Positions 18,060 to 26,390 of a stretch of DNA of 46,972 nucleotides are shown here, piece after piece. A program made the translations under genes and the position numbers. Position 1 is the first letter of the stretch; each line of letters begins with the position of its first letter. The DNA is taken from assembly GCA_934270705.1 (NCBI GenBank), contig CAKQQG010000008.1, positions 1-46,972 of the forward strand, in the 5' to 3' direction. The notes beneath the pieces are model-generated. The model had not been told where the DNA came from and ran no database searches. It saw only the letters and a list, made by a program, of their open reading frames with translations. Origin of the DNA: an uncultured Oxalobacter sp. (GTDB taxonomy: Bacteria; Pseudomonadota; Gammaproteobacteria; Burkholderiales; Burkholderiaceae_D).

Positions 18060-18163
18060 GTTGTATGTTCTTGTGGATGCCGGAAGGAAAGACCTTCTCG
18101 TTTTCGAAAAAAGGATTTCGGGTTTGTGCGGTTTTGTTGCCGGTCGGGTAGATGTCTTGTGGC

Positions 18164-18200
18164 TGCTGACGGCACAGACGGGATGTTTGTGCCGTCAGCA
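18164..18200. repeat. 13-bp perfect inverted repeat
   Basis: TGCTGACGGCACA (18164-18176) and its exact complement TGTGCCGTCAGCA (18188-18200) flank an 11-base loop. It lies between the stop of the small secreted-protein gene and the miaA start, both on the minus strand. There is no T-run on either side, so it is not a textbook rho-independent terminator; it may be an mRNA-stabilising stem or a rho-assisted terminator. Confidence 0.75.
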
Positions 18201-18259
18201 TGATTTGACATGCAGGTACCGTTACGGTGTGTTTCTGCAGGATGGTATAGCTGAACGGG

Positions 18260-18724
18260 CTACTTCCTGAGCAGGTTTTTCAGAAGGTTGCTCCCTTTAT
18301 TCGTAGAGGAACTGTCGCCTGATGTCAGGATGGAATTGGAGAGGATGCTTTTCGCGTTTTTCCGGATTTGTTCGCGGATCATATAAGAGCTCATGGCGGT
18401 GACGGCGTCCTGTACTCCGGTCGTGGGTTCGTGCAATGCGACTTGCAGAGCCTCCTTGCTGCAAGACGATGCGACCAGTCGTGTCAACAGACTTTTGGCT
18501 TTCTGATCCACTTCGCTGGTTTTGTCGGCCGGAATGGTCGTTATCGATTTGGCGGCATCGCTTTTGCCCAGGGTGACGAATGCCCATTGGGTTAACGTGG
18601 TCTTGTCTTCGGATGTGGTGTTGTTGTAGAGGCATTCTCCCAGTGCGGTGGCGTAGTCTCCGGCTGAGGCGGCAGAACATGTGAGCAATCCGCCCAGTAA
18701 AAACAGGATGAGTTTTCGTTTCAT
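18260..18724 (-). CDS. Small secreted/periplasmic protein of unknown function
   Basis: A 154-residue protein with a clear Sec signal peptide (MKRKLILFLLGGLLTCSAASA, cleaved after Ala-Ser-Ala). The mature part has two cysteines (GECLYNN and VASSCSKEAL) that could form a disulfide, and a Ser/Asn/Lys-rich tail ending in LLKNLLRK. I do not recognise a family. It lies upstream of miaA in the same direction and is divergent from the acyltransferase gene. Confidence 0.75.
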   Translation of the reverse strand: MKRKLILFLLGGLLTCSAASAGDYATALGECLYNNTTSEDKTTLTQWAFVTLGKSDAAKSITTIPADKTSEVDQKAKSLLTRLVASSCSKEALQVALHEPTTGVQDAVTAMSSYMIREQIRKNAKSILSNSILTSGDSSSTNKGSNLLKNLLRK

Positions 18725-18810
18725 GGTAATGTCCTGAAATTCAAGGTGAAATTTTTATTATAAACCTATCGTTGCCGGTATATCGGCAAGTTATGCCGTT
18801 GCCGGTCATA

Positions 18811-18839
18811 TTGATATGGTTATTTCAGGCTGTTAAAAT
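18811..18839 (+). promoter_or_regulatory. Probable sigma-70 promoter of the acyltransferase gene
   Basis: TTGATA at 18811-18816 and TAAAAT at 18834-18839 are separated by 17 bases, and lie 43 bases before the chosen ATG at 18883. The position also argues for ATG 18883 rather than the longer reading frame. Confidence 0.55.
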
Positions 18840-18882
18840 CGAAAAATTGTTCTGTATCGTAATATGGCCTGATCGCTCTGAC

Positions 18883-20961
18883 ATGGCACATAAAATCTAT
18901 AACTATCGTCCCGATATCGATGGGCTGCGTGCCCTGGCTGTTTTTGCAGTCTTTGTCTTTCATGCTTTTCCCACGGCCATGCGCGGTGGCTTTGTCGGCG
19001 TCGATGTCTTTTTCGTCATTTCGGGTTTTCTGATTTCCTCGATCATTTTTCGTCAGCTCGAAAGCAATACTTTCAGTTTCTGGAATTTTTACAGCAGGCG
19101 GATCCGGAGGATTTATCCGGTACTGATAACAGTCTTGTCTGTTTGTCTGGTACTGGGTCTTTTTTTACTGTTTAGTTATGAATATGCACAATTGGGCAAG
19201 CATGTGGCTGGCGGTGCAGGGTTCATTTCCAACTTTCTGCTCTGGTTCGAAAGCGGCTATTTCGACAATGCGGCGGATACCAAACCGCTTTTGCATCTCT
19301 GGAGTCTCGGTATCGAGGAACAGTTTTACATCATCTGGCCACTGCTGTTGTGGCTGGCATGGAAAAGGCGTTTCAATCTTCTTGTCGTCTCGTTCGTTCT
19401 CGCTCTCGTTTCTTTCGGGCTGAATCTGTATTTTTACCGTGCCTATCCTGTCGCCGATTTCTTTTCTCCGCAGACCCGTTTCTGGGAGCTGCTCGCCGGT
19501 GCGATGCTGGCGTGGGTCAATATGCATCCGGAATGCTTGCCATTTTTGAAAAAACGCCTGTTTACGGAAACCGGACAGACTGATGCGGCAACAGGTACAG
19601 GGCGGACAGGCAAGCTTCATCATGTGCTTTCGCTGTCCGGAACGTTGTTGCTGGTCTTGTCTGTGTTTTATATCAAGGTGACGGCATCACGTAATTATCC
19701 GGGTATCTGGGCGCTGTTTCCCGTTCTGGCGGCGATGTTGCTGATTGCCGCCGGGAAAGACGGCTGGATCAACAAACGGGTGCTTTCAAACCGTGTGCTG
19801 GTCTGGTTCGGCCTGATCAGTTATCCCATGTATTTGTGGCATTGGCCTATCCTGTCTTTTGCGCATATCTCATATGGCGGGAAAATTCCTGTATGGATCG
19901 GCTTCACCGCTTTTCCGGTAACGGTTCTGCTGGCATGGTTGACGACCAGGCTGGTGGAGAATCCGTTACGTTTTGGTCAATATGGCAATCTCAAGACATT
20001 CGGTCTTTTTGCGGTGATGTTGATTGTCGGAGCGACAGGTTTCGCGGTTTACAAAAAGGACGGTTTCATTTCCTCGTTTAACCAGAATCCATATATTCAG
20101 CAGGAAAAATTTAACAAAGACCGTTTTCAGGAGTATCTGTCTCAGAGTGGAGTGCGGTGCAGCGCACTTTTTTCCGATTGGCCGAAGGATATTCCTCAAT
20201 GTATGCTGCAAAATCCGGCTGGCGAAAATACGATTGCCGTTGTCGGCGATTCGCATGCCGCACATTTGTATGCCGGTCTGAGTGAAGCTGCCGCACAACA
20301 TAATCATGACGGCATAGCATTGTTCGCGGCTCCCGGAGCGGCGCCTTTTATCGATGTGACGACCGGAGTCAAGAAGTTGCGTGAGGCGCGTGTCGCTTAC
20401 ATCGCTAACAGGAAAGCGTTCGACTATATCGTCAGTCGGCCGGAAATAAAGGTTGTGGTACTTGTGCATTATCCGTTTGTTTCTTATCAGGATGCGACAA
20501 ACAGACGCAATCCGGATGAGAAAGATTATCTCAAGGTTCTTGAAAACGGTATGCGAAGGACATTGGATGTACTGGAAAAGGCTGGCAAAAAAGTGGTTTT
20601 CGTTCTGGACAATCCGGAGCTGCCATCAAGGGATGCACCACGGCAATGTATGTCGCGTTTTCTTAGTAAGATGACCGGTAAGGATATGTGTTCCTATGAC
20701 CGTTCCTATCATGACAATAACAAGGCTTTCGCCAATTACAGGAAGCTGGTGCTGTCGGTTTCAAAGGATTATCCCGATATATCGATTGTCGATTTGTCCG
20801 AACGGTTTTGCGACGACAGAAAGTGTTATATCGCTCATGATGACAAGTTGTTTTATAAAGATTGGAATCACCTGAATTTTACGGGGTCGTTGTATGTCGC
20901 GCCGTATTTGATGCAAATGATACGTAAAAATGCCGTCGGGCAGGATGACATGAAACCGTAA
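18883..20961 (+). CDS. OafA/YrhL-type acyltransferase with C-terminal SGNH domain
   Basis: A 692-residue integral membrane protein. The N-terminal half is an acyltransferase 3 domain: YRPDIDGLRALAVFAVFVFH with the catalytic-region histidine, GFVGVDVFFVISGFLI, SRRIRRIYP and about ten hydrophobic helices. The C-terminal part is periplasmic and SGNH-hydrolase-like, with VVGDSHAAHLYAGL (block I serine) and the D-x-x-H pair in DWNHLNFTGS. Such two-domain proteins O-acetylate lipopolysaccharide O-antigen or other envelope glycans. It stands alone between miaA and mutL rather than in the glycan cluster, but could modify its product. Confidence 0.92.
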   Translation: MAHKIYNYRPDIDGLRALAVFAVFVFHAFPTAMRGGFVGVDVFFVISGFLISSIIFRQLESNTFSFWNFYSRRIRRIYPVLITVLSVCLVLGLFLLFSYEYAQLGKHVAGGAGFISNFLLWFESGYFDNAADTKPLLHLWSLGIEEQFYIIWPLLLWLAWKRRFNLLVVSFVLALVSFGLNLYFYRAYPVADFFSPQTRFWELLAGAMLAWVNMHPECLPFLKKRLFTETGQTDAATGTGRTGKLHHVLSLSGTLLLVLSVFYIKVTASRNYPGIWALFPVLAAMLLIAAGKDGWINKRVLSNRVLVWFGLISYPMYLWHWPILSFAHISYGGKIPVWIGFTAFPVTVLLAWLTTRLVENPLRFGQYGNLKTFGLFAVMLIVGATGFAVYKKDGFISSFNQNPYIQQEKFNKDRFQEYLSQSGVRCSALFSDWPKDIPQCMLQNPAGENTIAVVGDSHAAHLYAGLSEAAAQHNHDGIALFAAPGAAPFIDVTTGVKKLREARVAYIANRKAFDYIVSRPEIKVVVLVHYPFVSYQDATNRRNPDEKDYLKVLENGMRRTLDVLEKAGKKVVFVLDNPELPSRDAPRQCMSRFLSKMTGKDMCSYDRSYHDNNKAFANYRKLVLSVSKDYPDISIVDLSERFCDDRKCYIAHDDKLFYKDWNHLNFTGSLYVAPYLMQMIRKNAVGQDDMKP

Positions 20962-21012
20962 GGTCGTTATGACGGTCCGGATGATCCGGTCGGTATATTT
21001 GTTGTGCTGAAA

Positions 21013-22893
21013 TCATTGCCCGCGCATGAACAGGGCATCGAGTTCGGCCATTCCCAGTTGTGTCCATGTCGGGCGGCCGTGGTTGCACTGGTTGGCGCGT
21101 TCGGTTTTTTCCATGTCGCGCAGCAGGGCGTTCATTTCGGGTATGGTCAGGCTGCGGTTGGCACGGACGGCATGGTGGCAGGCGATAGTGGCGAGTCTTT
21201 CGTTTCTTTTTTCCTGTGTGATGCTGGATGTGCCGTATGCGTGCAGGTCTTTCAGTAATGCGTGCAGGGTCGCTGGCAGGTCGGCTTGTCTGAGCAGCGT
21301 CGGGACGGTGCGGATGGCGAGTGTTTCAGGCGAGAGGATGGAAATGTCGAAGCCGAGCGCCAGCAGGGTGTCGCGGTGTTCGAGTGCGGTGCCGGACTCG
21401 GTTTCGCTGACGCCGAGGGTGACCGGAATCAGCAGGGTCTGGACTTGCAGGTTTTGTTCGTCCAGTGCGCGTTTGAGTTTTTCATAGACGATACGTTCAT
21501 GGGCGGCGTGCATATCGACGAGTACGAGTCCTTGCCGGTTTTGTGCAAGGATGTAGATGTCGTGCAGCTGCGCCAGTGCAAAGCCTAGCGGAAATTCGTC
21601 TGTATCGTTTTGCGCCTCGGCAAAATGCCTGATGACATCGTCATATGATGCGGATGCGGTATTGTCGATGGCGGATGCAAGAGCCGTTTCAGTCTGGCGC
21701 AGGGTGTCGCGGAACAGGGTGCCATATGTTTCGGGGTTTTGGGCGACTCGCAGGGATGCCGGTGGCGAGGTATGACGCCATGAAACGGAAGCATACGGTA
21801 CGGATGTATGGCGTTGTGCGGTTGTCGTTGCGGTGGGCTGTTTTTCGCCGGTTTCCGTTCCGGATGGCAGCGTTTGCGACAGCATGCGACCGACTGACTG
21901 GTAAATGAAGTGATGGATGGCGCGGCTGTCGCGGAAGCGGACTTCGGTTTTCGCGGGGTGGACGTTGACGTCCACGCGGGAAGGCTCCAGCGTCAGATAC
22001 AGCAGATAGACCGGGAAGCGGTTGCCGTGCAGGACGTCTTCATAGGCTGCACGGACGGCATGTGTCAGCAGCCGGTCCCGGACGAAGCGGCCGTTGATGT
22101 AGAGGTATTGCATATCGCCACGCGTTCTGGACGCAGTGGGCAAGCCGATGAAACCGGCGAGCGAGAGTTTGTCGTGGCCTTCACCGGCTGCGATATCGAC
22201 CGGCAGGGTGGAGGACAGGAAGGTTTCGCCCAGTATCTGGTGGCAGCGTTGCGACAGGTTGTTGGCCAGATATTGCGCTGTTGTCTTGCCGTTATGCGAC
22301 AGGGTGAAGCGGATGCCGGGGCGTGACAGGGCGATGCGTCTGACGACTTCGGCGCAATGTCCGTATTCGGTCTGTTCCGACTTCAGGAATTTGCGGCGTG
22401 CCGGTGTGTCGGCGTACAGTTCGCGTACATCGACGGTGGTGCCCTGTGCGCCGGATACCGGCGACAGGGTCATGGCGGGATCGTTTCCCCTGATTTGCCA
22501 TGCGTGGGGTTGTCCGGCACTGCGTGATTGCAGGGTCATGTCGGCGACTGAGGCGATGGATGCCAGCGCTTCGCCCCTGAATCCCAGTGTCGCGACGTTT
22601 TCCAGATCGTGCAGACTGGCGATTTTGGATGTGGCGTGTCGCGTCAGGGCAAGGGCAAGTTGTTCCGGCGGGATGCCGCAGCCGTTGTCTGTGACGGCGA
22701 TGCGCTTGATGCCGCCGCCTTCGAGGCGGATGTCGATTTGTGTCGCGCCGGCGTCGATGGCGTTTTCAAGCAGTTCTTTTACGACGGCGGACGGGCGTTC
22801 GATGACTTCACCGGCCGCGATTTGCGAGACCAGTATGTCGGGCAGCAGTTGAATGATTCCGGATGGAACGGATGCGTGGCGTTCGTTTTCCAT
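21013..22893 (-). CDS. mutL: DNA mismatch repair protein MutL
   Basis: A 626-residue MutL. The N-terminal GHKL ATPase shows IAAGEVIERPSAVVKELLEN, DNGCGI, TRHATSKI and LGFRGEALASI. The C-terminal domain contains DMHAAHERIVYE, which fits the metal-binding DxHAxxExxxxE endonuclease motif, plus ACHHAVRAN and CNHGRPTW. These predict a nicking-competent MutL, as in bacteria that lack MutH. It couples MutS mismatch recognition to strand incision. It is divergent from dedA; a TATAAT lies at 22918-22913 on the minus strand, about 20 bases before its start. Confidence 0.97.
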   Translation of the reverse strand: MENERHASVPSGIIQLLPDILVSQIAAGEVIERPSAVVKELLENAIDAGATQIDIRLEGGGIKRIAVTDNGCGIPPEQLALALTRHATSKIASLHDLENVATLGFRGEALASIASVADMTLQSRSAGQPHAWQIRGNDPAMTLSPVSGAQGTTVDVRELYADTPARRKFLKSEQTEYGHCAEVVRRIALSRPGIRFTLSHNGKTTAQYLANNLSQRCHQILGETFLSSTLPVDIAAGEGHDKLSLAGFIGLPTASRTRGDMQYLYINGRFVRDRLLTHAVRAAYEDVLHGNRFPVYLLYLTLEPSRVDVNVHPAKTEVRFRDSRAIHHFIYQSVGRMLSQTLPSGTETGEKQPTATTTAQRHTSVPYASVSWRHTSPPASLRVAQNPETYGTLFRDTLRQTETALASAIDNTASASYDDVIRHFAEAQNDTDEFPLGFALAQLHDIYILAQNRQGLVLVDMHAAHERIVYEKLKRALDEQNLQVQTLLIPVTLGVSETESGTALEHRDTLLALGFDISILSPETLAIRTVPTLLRQADLPATLHALLKDLHAYGTSSITQEKRNERLATIACHHAVRANRSLTIPEMNALLRDMEKTERANQCNHGRPTWTQLGMAELDALFMRGQ

Positions 22894-23102
22894 GATGGGA
22901 GCATTATATCGTATGGTGTATCAGCAAACGGAAAACGGCCGTGTCGCCGGGTTCATGCGGCGCGATGTTTTCCTGTCGGCGGGCAATGTTTTTTTCATGG
23001 ATACATATTGCGAAAAAAGATGGCAAATGCATCAAATGATGCGTTTTTGCGGGCGATTTTCTTCTATACTTCTGGTTTGTCCTTTTTATACATTTTCCGG
23101 TT

Positions 23103-23750
23103 ATGGATATCATGCAATTGCTCGGCATGATTTTGCATGTCGATAAGGTGCTGGGCACGATGATTTCCCAGTACGGCACTTGGGTGTATGTCGTCCTGTT
23201 TGCCATCGTGTTTTGCGAGACCGGTCTGGTCGTCATGCCGTTTTTGCCGGGTGACTCGTTGTTGTTCATCGCGGGCGCTTTTTGTGCTACGGGTGCGCTG
23301 AATGCGGAATTGCTGATGATTTTGCTGGTTATCGCAGCCATTATCGGCGATAACCTGAATTTTTTTATCGGGCGCAAGATCGGAAGGGCTGTGTTCACAA
23401 AGGACTATCGGTGGATCGATAAAAAGGCATTGCACCATACGCATCTGTTTTTTGAAAAGCATGGCGGCAAGACGATCACGATGTGCCGTTTCATTCCGCT
23501 GATTCGTACGTTCGCACCGTTTGTCGCGGGTGTGACCGAAATGCATCTGATGAAGTTTCAGCTCTACAATGTCGCCGGCGCCATCATTTGGGTATGCGGT
23601 CTGGTGCTGGGCGGTTATTTCTTCGGCAATATTCCGATTATCAGGGACCATCTCAATACGATTGTGCTGATAGGGGTCGGTGGCGCCGTGATACCGCTGG
23701 TGCTGGGCGGACTCTGGAAGTTTTACACGAAAACCATACGTTCTCACTAG
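23103..23750 (+). CDS. DedA family inner-membrane protein
   Basis: A 215-residue membrane protein with the DedA/SNARE-associated signature: FCETGLVVMPFLPGDSLLF, GDNLNFFIGRKIG and the conserved arginine block CRFIPLIRTFAPFVAGVTEM, followed by two C-terminal hydrophobic helices. DedA proteins are lipid-scramblase or undecaprenyl-phosphate/phospholipid translocase-like and support envelope homeostasis. It starts a three-gene run with a lipoprotein and a GNAT protein. Confidence 0.93.
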   Translation: MDIMQLLGMILHVDKVLGTMISQYGTWVYVVLFAIVFCETGLVVMPFLPGDSLLFIAGAFCATGALNAELLMILLVIAAIIGDNLNFFIGRKIGRAVFTKDYRWIDKKALHHTHLFFEKHGGKTITMCRFIPLIRTFAPFVAGVTEMHLMKFQLYNVAGAIIWVCGLVLGGYFFGNIPIIRDHLNTIVLIGVGGAVIPLVLGGLWKFYTKTIRSH

Positions 23751-23760
23751 TGGATGGATT

Positions 23761-24216
23761 ATGCGTAATGTATTGAAGGCTTGTGTTTGTCTGTCGTTTC
23801 TGATGCTGGCGGCCTGCTCCAAACCGCGGCAGATCGCCGTCAACGGTGCACCGTTGCATGAACCCTCGAAAACCGCCATCCTTCAGGAAGGTTCCCTGTT
23901 TTTTCGCGGGCTGGATGGCAAGCATCTCGATCTGGCCGATACGCCGAATCCTTATGACCATGTCGTTTATGTTCTCACAAGCGGCAAGCATGTCATCTAT
24001 GCCATGAATATCCAGGGCGGGCATATCATAATGCCGGAAGATTTGCGCTGCTATAAAATCGAAGCCGATCTGGATGCGGGGATGCATTACATGATGGCGG
24101 AAGACAAGGACAGGCAGATCGCCTATATCAAGCGCAAGGATACGGATGTCCGTATCGCAACGGCCAAGCCGTTTGAAACGCAGACGGCTTACAGCGGCGG
24201 GTGCAACTGGAAATAA
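23761..24216 (+). CDS. Putative lipoprotein of unknown function
   Basis: A 151-residue protein with a lipoprotein signal peptide; the lipobox is LAAC at about residues 16-19 (FLMLAACSKPRQ). The mature protein has no motif I recognise. Blocks such as DLADTPNPYDHVVYVLTSGKH and GHIIMPEDLRCYKIEADL are globular in character. It begins 10 bases after dedA and its TAA stop overlaps the next ATG (TAATG), so all three genes are probably cotranscribed. Confidence 0.75.
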   Translation: MRNVLKACVCLSFLMLAACSKPRQIAVNGAPLHEPSKTAILQEGSLFFRGLDGKHLDLADTPNPYDHVVYVLTSGKHVIYAMNIQGGHIIMPEDLRCYKIEADLDAGMHYMMAEDKDRQIAYIKRKDTDVRIATAKPFETQTAYSGGCNWK

Positions 24217-24692
24217 TGAGCAATGCCGTTTTCAGCAGGGCTGGAGAAAGCGATATACGCGATCTCGTGGTTCTGACGTCAGAGTATCTTCAGGAAGTGG
24301 CAAGGGCTGCCGGTCGGGGCGGTTTCGTGCCGGACAGGGAAAGAATCGGCGATGAGCTCGCGGAATTTCTGGATATGCCGGATTATGCCGTGATTCTCGC
24401 ACGTTCGCCGAAAGGGCATCCGCTCGGGTTCGCCACGGTTTTCCAGATGCCGGTGCAGATACGGGAAGAGCCTTTTGCGATTCTGGAAAGGTTGTATGTA
24501 CGGCCGGATTACCGGCGTCGCGGGATCGCGCATCAGCTGCTGGAGGATGCGAAGCGTTTTGCACGTTCCCGGAAATGTCGCCGTTTGCAGGCGACCTTGT
24601 CCGCCTTTTTTGTGCTTGACGATGCGCTCGCTTTTTTCAATGCAGAGCGGTTTTACGAAACCGGTGGACGAAAGCACAAGATCGCCTTGTAG
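24216..24692 (+). CDS. GNAT family N-acetyltransferase
   Basis: A 158-residue acetyltransferase. The acetyl-CoA-binding motif A is LYVRPDYRRRGIAHQLLEDA (R-x-x-G-x-A type) near residue 95, preceded by a strand GFATVFQMP and followed by RRLQATLSAFFVLDDALAFF and a C-terminal FYETGGRKHKIAL. ATG 24216 shares a base with the preceding stop codon. The acceptor is unknown. Confidence 0.85.
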   Translation: MSNAVFSRAGESDIRDLVVLTSEYLQEVARAAGRGGFVPDRERIGDELAEFLDMPDYAVILARSPKGHPLGFATVFQMPVQIREEPFAILERLYVRPDYRRRGIAHQLLEDAKRFARSRKCRRLQATLSAFFVLDDALAFFNAERFYETGGRKHKIAL

Positions 24693-24701
24693 AGGGAATG
24701 A

Positions 24702-24737
24702 AAAAAGCCGTAACGGCATGGCACGTTACGGCTTTTT
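24702..24737. terminator. Bidirectional rho-independent terminator
   Basis: The arms at 24702-24715 (A5-GCCGTAACG) and 24724-24737 (CGTTACGGC-T5) pair perfectly around an eight-base loop. It serves the GNAT gene on the plus strand and homospermidine synthase on the minus strand. Confidence 0.93.
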
Positions 24738-24749
24738 GTTTTTTTGCGG

Positions 24750-26159
24750 TCAGCTGACGCGGATATTCCTGAACTGGAACGGATCGGACGGATCGATGTC
24801 TTCCTCGAAGGGCCAGTTGCGACCTTCCAGCGGCGTCCATTGTCCGTAGGAGCCGACGATTTCGCCCAGATAGGGGCGCGCGATGTCGATCATGGTGTCG
24901 TGGTCGATGTCGTCCGGTTCGATGACGCCCAGTTTCGGGTTACGGATCGCCCAGACGACGCCAGCCAGCACGCCTGCCGCGACTTGCAGGCTCGTGGCGT
25001 TGTTGTAGGGTGCGCTTTGGCGGGCTTCGTCGATGCCCAGATGGGAGCCATACCAGTATACGCCTTTGGCATTGCCCATGAGCAGTACGCCCAGTTCGTC
25101 CACACCTTCCTCGATTTCATCGCGCATCAGACGCTTGACGGGTTGTTCACGCCAGTTCTTGCCGGCCAGTTCATGAACGGACAGCACGGCATCGTCACAG
25201 GGGTGGTAGGCATAGTGAACGGTCGGACGGTAAACGACTTCGCCGTTTTCGCGTACCGTCAGATAGTCCGCAATCGAAATCGATTCGGAGTGGGTGATGA
25301 GGAAACCGCGGTAGGCGCCTTCCATCGGTGTCCAGCTGCGCACTTGTGTCGCCGCGCCGGGCTGGTTCAGATAGATGGCGGCCTTGCAGCCGAAGCTGTG
25401 CGTACCGGCGTCTTTCGGCCAGTGTTTTTCGTGCGAACCCCAGCCGAGTTCGGCAGGCTGGAGACCTTCGCCGATGAAACCGTCGATGGACCATGTATTG
25501 ACGAATTCATTGCGTTTCTTGCGAACGGAGGTGTTCTGCGTGTCGCGTTCAGCGACGTGAATGACGCGGATATCGAGCCGGCGCGCCAGATTCGCCCATT
25601 CTTCACGGGTGGACGGTCGGGTGTCGATGCCATTGTCTTTGGCGATGTTCAGGAGTGCCTGTTTCAGAAAACCGGAGACCAGTCCGGGATTCGCGCCCTG
25701 GCAGACGATGGCGGTCGGACCACCCGGATGCTTGCGCCCGAAATCCAGAGCTGCTTCGCGCAGGGCATAGTTGGAACGGTCGGAAGCGGAAGTGCTGGTA
25801 TCGGTGTAGCCGCCTTCCCACGGTTCGATCGAGGTATCGATGTAGAGCGCTTCTTTTTCGTGACAGAGTGCCATCAAAGCCAGACTGGAGACAAATACGG
25901 AAAGATTGACCAGAAAGTCGCCTTTTTCAAGCAACGGTTCAAGTACCTGCCGGTAATTGTTTTCCGTCAGCCGGATTTGCTGGTAAGGTATGCCGTACAG
26001 GCTGGCGATTTGCTCGTCATCGGCATCGGCAGTGACAATCCGGATCCGGTCGGGGGTAATCGGCAAGTGCCGCAAAAATAACGGAAGAACGCCCTTTGCA
26101 ATACTGCCGAAACCGATAAAAACGATTTTTCCCGTAAAATTTGCGAGTTTGTTTTCCAA
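24750..26159 (-). CDS. hss: Homospermidine synthase
   Basis: A 469-residue protein that uses NAD to condense two putrescines (or putrescine and spermidine) to homospermidine. The N-terminal Rossmann motif is KIVFIGFGSIAKGVLPL. Further conserved blocks are VNLSVFVSSLALM, YIDTSIEPWEGGY, QGANPGLVSGFLKQ, RDTQ, GCKAAIYLNQPG, and the C-terminal YNNATSLQVAAGVLAGVVWA. Length agrees with the bacterial (Blastochloris-type) family. It is flanked by a shared terminator on one side and a divergent regulator gene on the other. The product is a polyamine that acts in the cytoplasm, for example on nucleic acids and growth. Confidence 0.94.
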   Translation of the reverse strand: MENKLANFTGKIVFIGFGSIAKGVLPLFLRHLPITPDRIRIVTADADDEQIASLYGIPYQQIRLTENNYRQVLEPLLEKGDFLVNLSVFVSSLALMALCHEKEALYIDTSIEPWEGGYTDTSTSASDRSNYALREAALDFGRKHPGGPTAIVCQGANPGLVSGFLKQALLNIAKDNGIDTRPSTREEWANLARRLDIRVIHVAERDTQNTSVRKKRNEFVNTWSIDGFIGEGLQPAELGWGSHEKHWPKDAGTHSFGCKAAIYLNQPGAATQVRSWTPMEGAYRGFLITHSESISIADYLTVRENGEVVYRPTVHYAYHPCDDAVLSVHELAGKNWREQPVKRLMRDEIEEGVDELGVLLMGNAKGVYWYGSHLGIDEARQSAPYNNATSLQVAAGVLAGVVWAIRNPKLGVIEPDDIDHDTMIDIARPYLGEIVGSYGQWTPLEGRNWPFEEDIDPSDPFQFRNIRVS

Positions 26160-26390
26160 TTTGTTTCCTCAAATCCAGTTTTTTCCGTTTTTGCAGGCGG
26201 AAAAGGGGGTGCGTGAAAAACTGACATGAAATTCTTTTTGCATTCTGTTACTTGTAAAGATATGAATACAAAAAGGTATAAAATTGGTTATTTTACGTTA
26301 ATTCTAACGCCGATTGACAGATTTTGATAAGTGATTGCGGAAAATCGGGTTTTGTTTTTTCCGGTTCGACGCTTCTTTGTGTTGGTATTC
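26160..26390. promoter_or_regulatory. Divergent hss / response-regulator intergenic region
   Basis: The 231-base region is A+T-rich in its centre. On the plus strand TTGCAT (26238-26243) with TATGAA (26261-26266, 17-base spacer) and TTGTAA (26252-26257) with TATAAA (26277-26282, 19-base spacer) are promoter-like. No operator palindrome stands out. Confidence 0.35.

Noticed and set aside
20962..21012. GC-rich stem between the acyltransferase and mutL as a terminator
   Set aside because: CCGGA...TCCGG can pair near 20975-20990, but the stem is short and its extension mismatched, so I could not support a terminator.
24744..26081. 445-codon plus-strand ORF opposite homospermidine synthase
   Set aside because: It lies entirely antisense to a clear hss gene and its translation has no recognisable domain. 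Long antisense frames are common here because of codon bias.
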